Shown here: piece by piece, positions 6,217 through 8,245 of the stretch
Layout: each line of letters starts with the position of its first letter
How positions within the stretch are numbered: position 1 is the first letter of the stretch
Source: Myxococcales bacterium
GTDB taxonomy: Bacteria; Myxococcota; Bradymonadia; REDH01
Assembly (NCBI GenBank): GCA_018970625.1
Contig: JAGWVZ010000135.1
Coordinates: forward strand, 1-8,245
Length of the DNA stretch: 8,245 nucleotides
Direction of reading: 5' to 3'
Made by a program: the position numbers and the translations under genes
Notes under the pieces: generated by a model
Seen by the model: the letters and a program-made list of their open reading frames with translations, nothing else
What the model was told of the DNA's origin: nothing
Databases searched by the model: none

Positions 6217-7830
6217 TCACCAGTCGGTAATGCGATAATCTTTCAGAAATTGTCCCCACACGTGCTCACCCGAATGAATGCCCGAGAAGATGGGGTCCAC
6301 AATGCGGGCGGCGCCATCAACAACGTCGAGAGGCGGGTGAAAACGGTGTATTTCCCGCTTGAGTCTGGCGTGTTCGGCGGGGTCTTCGTCGGTGACCCAA
6401 CCGGTATCGACGCTGTTCATGTGAATACCGTCGCGCACATAATCCATGGCCGCGGTGCGCGTCAGCATGTTCAGCGCGGCCTTGGCCATGTTGGTGTGTG
6501 GATGACGATCATTTTTCATGACACGATAAAACTGGCCTTCCATGGCCGAGACATTGACGATGTGTTTGTCGTGTGTGGGTACGCGCAGCATCAGGGGCTT
6601 GAGTCGCGCGTTGAGAATAAACGGCGCCACGGCGTTCACGAGCTGCACTTCCAGCAGCTCGACCGTGGGTACCTCGGAGAGTCGCAGTCGCCAGCTGTTT
6701 ACGGTGCGTAAATCCACCTGTTGCTGGTCGGCGTCCAGGGCGCCTTCGGGGAAAAGGTGTGCTCCACGTTCGCGATCCTCAGCGAGCAGCTCGAGCTGCG
6801 ACATCATGGCCGACGAGACGCGGCGTTCGCTGGACAGGGCGGTCACCTGAAAATCCGGAGCGCACTCGCCGGACAGCTCTGCCGCCCTGCGAAGCGGCGT
6901 GACAAGCACACGCTCGGCATCGGACAGCGAGGACGGGTCCAGCTCGGCGTCCATGAGGTGGTCGTAAAATCCGGCGGGGCGCCGGACCGTCTGACAGGCA
7001 TTGTTGATAATAAAATCCAGCCGGTCGAGCGTGCCCAGCAGGTGTTGGCAGAATTGTTCGACGCTGGGCGTGTGGCGCAGGTCGATGCCGTAGATGTGCA
7101 GGCGGTCTTTCCACTCTTCGTAGTCGTGCTCCGCGGCGTAGCGACGCGCGGCGTCGTGCGGAAACCGGGTGGCTGCAATCACGCGGCAGCCGGAACGGAG
7201 CAGTAGAATAACGGCGTGATAGCCGATTTTTACGCGGGCGCCGGTAACGAGCGCGACACGTCCGTGCAGGTCCGCGTGGGGGTCGCGGCGCTCAAAATTA
7301 AAGTCGCCGCAGGTGGGGCACAGCTGGTCGTAAAAGTGATGGATTTGGGTGTAGGGAGCACGGCAGCAATAACAAAGACGTTCTTCGCTGACTTCACCGG
7401 GGCTGTGCAGGGTTTCGTCGCGAGGGTCGGGGGTTGTTTCACCCTGCGCGATTGGTTCGGTTGCGGCGGAGGGTTCGGGAGCGTAGTCAGCGAGCTGTGG
7501 CACGATGCCGTTGTGTATGGCGCGTCGGCGCGGGGTCAGGAAGATGGGGTTTTCGCGCAGTTTTCGGATGCCGGTCTGATTGAGCAGTGCTTCGTCGGCA
7601 TCACGCTTTTGCGAGCGGTCGAGCTTGCCCTGTTCACGGGCGAGGGCTTTGCGCTCGTGTCGGTCGGGGCGCGAGAGCCTTCCGGCGGCGATCAGGAGTC
7701 GCTCCCGGGTCTGCGTGTCGACGTGAGCCAGCAGACCGCGGTCGTGCAGGCATTCTTCGAGGAGCTCGGTGGCCGCCTGAATACGCAGCGCCAGCGGGTC
7801 GGTGGTTCGGATGGGGCTTGACGAAGACAT
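6217..7830 (-). CDS. SDR-fold oxidoreductase-like protein with N-terminal Cys4 zinc-ribbon segment and atypical active site
   Basis: The protein has 537 residues from the ATG at 7830. Residues 1-150 are charged and helical with a low-complexity linker. A CxxC...CxxC segment follows (Cys153, Cys156, Cys171, Cys174, with an extra Cys155), likely binding zinc. The Rossmann fold begins at about 190: RVALVTGARVKIG (Gly-rich NAD(P) loop of unusual spacing), then DLRHTPSV, then DFIINNAC at 272-279. Of the SDR catalytic tetrad, Asn399, Ser428 and Lys450 are present, but the Tyr position is Thr446 (HPHTNMAKAALNM). The usual PG after the active site is TG. About 100 extra residues (282-384) separate NNAC from the Asn helix. 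I recall the same Zn-ribbon/HPHTNMAK layout in other bacterial and eukaryotic SDR-like proteins, so these features are probably family traits and not decay. The substrate is unknown. A TTG start at 7893 would add 21 residues; the ATG with GGAAA upstream is preferred. The gene is convergent with the propeller gene. Confidence 0.88.
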   Translation of the reverse strand: MSSSSPIRTTDPLALRIQAATELLEECLHDRGLLAHVDTQTRERLLIAAGRLSRPDRHERKALAREQGKLDRSQKRDADEALLNQTGIRKLRENPIFLTPRRRAIHNGIVPQLADYAPEPSAATEPIAQGETTPDPRDETLHSPGEVSEERLCYCCRAPYTQIHHFYDQLCPTCGDFNFERRDPHADLHGRVALVTGARVKIGYHAVILLLRSGCRVIAATRFPHDAARRYAAEHDYEEWKDRLHIYGIDLRHTPSVEQFCQHLLGTLDRLDFIINNACQTVRRPAGFYDHLMDAELDPSSLSDAERVLVTPLRRAAELSGECAPDFQVTALSSERRVSSAMMSQLELLAEDRERGAHLFPEGALDADQQQVDLRTVNSWRLRLSEVPTVELLEVQLVNAVAPFILNARLKPLMLRVPTHDKHIVNVSAMEGQFYRVMKNDRHPHTNMAKAALNMLTRTAAMDYVRDGIHMNSVDTGWVTDEDPAEHARLKREIHRFHPPLDVVDGAARIVDPIFSGIHSGEHVWGQFLKDYRITDW

Positions 7831-7933
7831 GGAGTTTCCAGGCGGCGATAGTCGGGCGCGGCGGGGGTTAGCGCGGCAAATGGACGAGCGCAATGCCCGG
7901 TAAAGCGGCGTGTCAGAAACGATCGGTCGTGTA

Positions 7934-7949
7934 CCGCTCGCGCGAGTGG
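7934..7949. promoter_or_regulatory. Near-palindrome in the divergent intergenic region, possible operator
   Basis: The 16 bases CCGCTCGCGCGAGTGG form an inverted repeat with one mismatched pair, including the exact 10-base palindrome CTCGCGCGAG. It lies in the 224-base spacer between the start of the SDR gene (- strand) and the lipoprotein at 8055 (+ strand), 104 bases upstream of the SDR ATG. This is a natural site for a dimeric regulator controlling one or both divergent genes. GC-rich DNA yields such palindromes by chance fairly often, and no clear -35/-10 pair was found beside it. Confidence 0.25.
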
Positions 7950-8054
7950 CCGCTCAAAGCGCACGCCCGTTGCCGCCACCCGGAAACATGGTTACAACGC
8001 TTGCGATGTTCGTTGGCCTCTTTGTTTTCGTACCTCGCACCGACTGTTTTCACC

Positions 8055-8245
8055 ATGAACAAGACCCTGCTCGCCACCGCCGCCGGCTGGTTGGTCATCG
8101 CCGGCGCAGCGCTGCTTACAGCCTGCGGCAACGATGGCCGCGCCGCATGTACAACCGATCAGGACTGCTCGGGCTCCTCTGTGTGTACGGCAGGTGAATG
8201 CGTACCCCAGACGGTGACCCCGTGCAGTGAAACGCAGCCCTGCCC
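8055..8245 (+). CDS. Cys-rich lipoprotein, N-terminal part, 3' end outside the window
   Basis: The first 63 residues are visible. A Lys at position 3 and a hydrophobic stretch to about 21 end in the lipobox LTAC, so Cys24 is the likely lipidated residue and the protein is anchored in a membrane after export. The mature part starts CGNDGRAACTTDQDC and has Cys at 32, 38, 44, 49, 57 and 63 in the visible piece. The C-x5-C-x5-C-x4-C spacing with 'TDQDC' and 'GECV' is typical of short disulfide-bonded modules repeated in many myxobacterial-type surface lipoproteins. No strong Shine-Dalgarno is seen before the ATG, but no other start fits the signal peptide. The function and the rest of the domain architecture cannot be seen. 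Confidence 0.85.
   Translation, partial: MNKTLLATAAGWLVIAGAALLTACGNDGRAACTTDQDCSGSSVCTAGECVPQTVTPCSETQPC

Noticed and set aside
7216..7821. 201-codon open frame on the + strand opposite the SDR gene
   Set aside because: The - strand frame encodes clear zinc-ribbon and Rossmann motifs; the + strand peptide is Gly/Val-rich shadow sequence.
7831..7893. TTG start that would extend the SDR protein by 21 residues
   Set aside because: The extension is Arg/Pro-rich with no family features, and the ATG at 7830 has a GGAAA sequence at suitable distance.

Overview
The window is GC-rich bacterial DNA. It holds four clear genes, one partial gene at each edge counted among them plus one short candidate gene. 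No tRNA, rRNA, transposase, integrase or CRISPR repeats were seen. Three features suggest a Myxococcota/Bradymonadia-like (former deltaproteobacterial) organism: a transmembrane eukaryote-like Ser/Thr kinase with an extracytoplasmic sensor, a very large acidic lipoprotein with a beta-propeller, and a Cys-rich lipoprotein of the 'C-x-x-D-x-D-C' kind. This placement is inferred from gene style and is not proven.

Left part (1-2483, + strand): the C-terminal end of a 4-alpha-glucanotransferase (malQ) is followed after 4 bases by a 701-residue membrane kinase. The kinase has TM helix, dCache-like sensor, TM helix and complete kinase domain. The spacing suggests a shared transcript, so a glycogen/maltodextrin enzyme sits next to a sensor kinase of unknown ligand.

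Middle (2484-6083, + strand): a 348-base gap contains two modest inverted repeats and a 50-codon candidate ORF with a good ribosome binding site. A 1083-residue lipoprotein follows. It matches the secreted beta-propeller family COG4880/PF09826, and a block of ten cysteines is inserted late in the protein. A strong UUCG-tetraloop terminator closes the gene.

Right part (6084-8245): an SDR-fold protein lies on the - strand, convergent with the propeller gene. It carries a Cys4 zinc-ribbon-like segment before the Rossmann fold, has Thr in place of the usual catalytic Tyr, and has a large insert. A 224-base divergent spacer with a 16-base near-palindrome separates it from the start of a Cys-rich lipoprotein (+ strand), which runs off the window.

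No defence or mobile system is visible. The most unusual items are the atypical Zn-ribbon SDR, the cysteine-confined insert of the propeller lipoprotein, and the small S/T/C-ended ORF. Any link between these genes beyond proximity is speculation.
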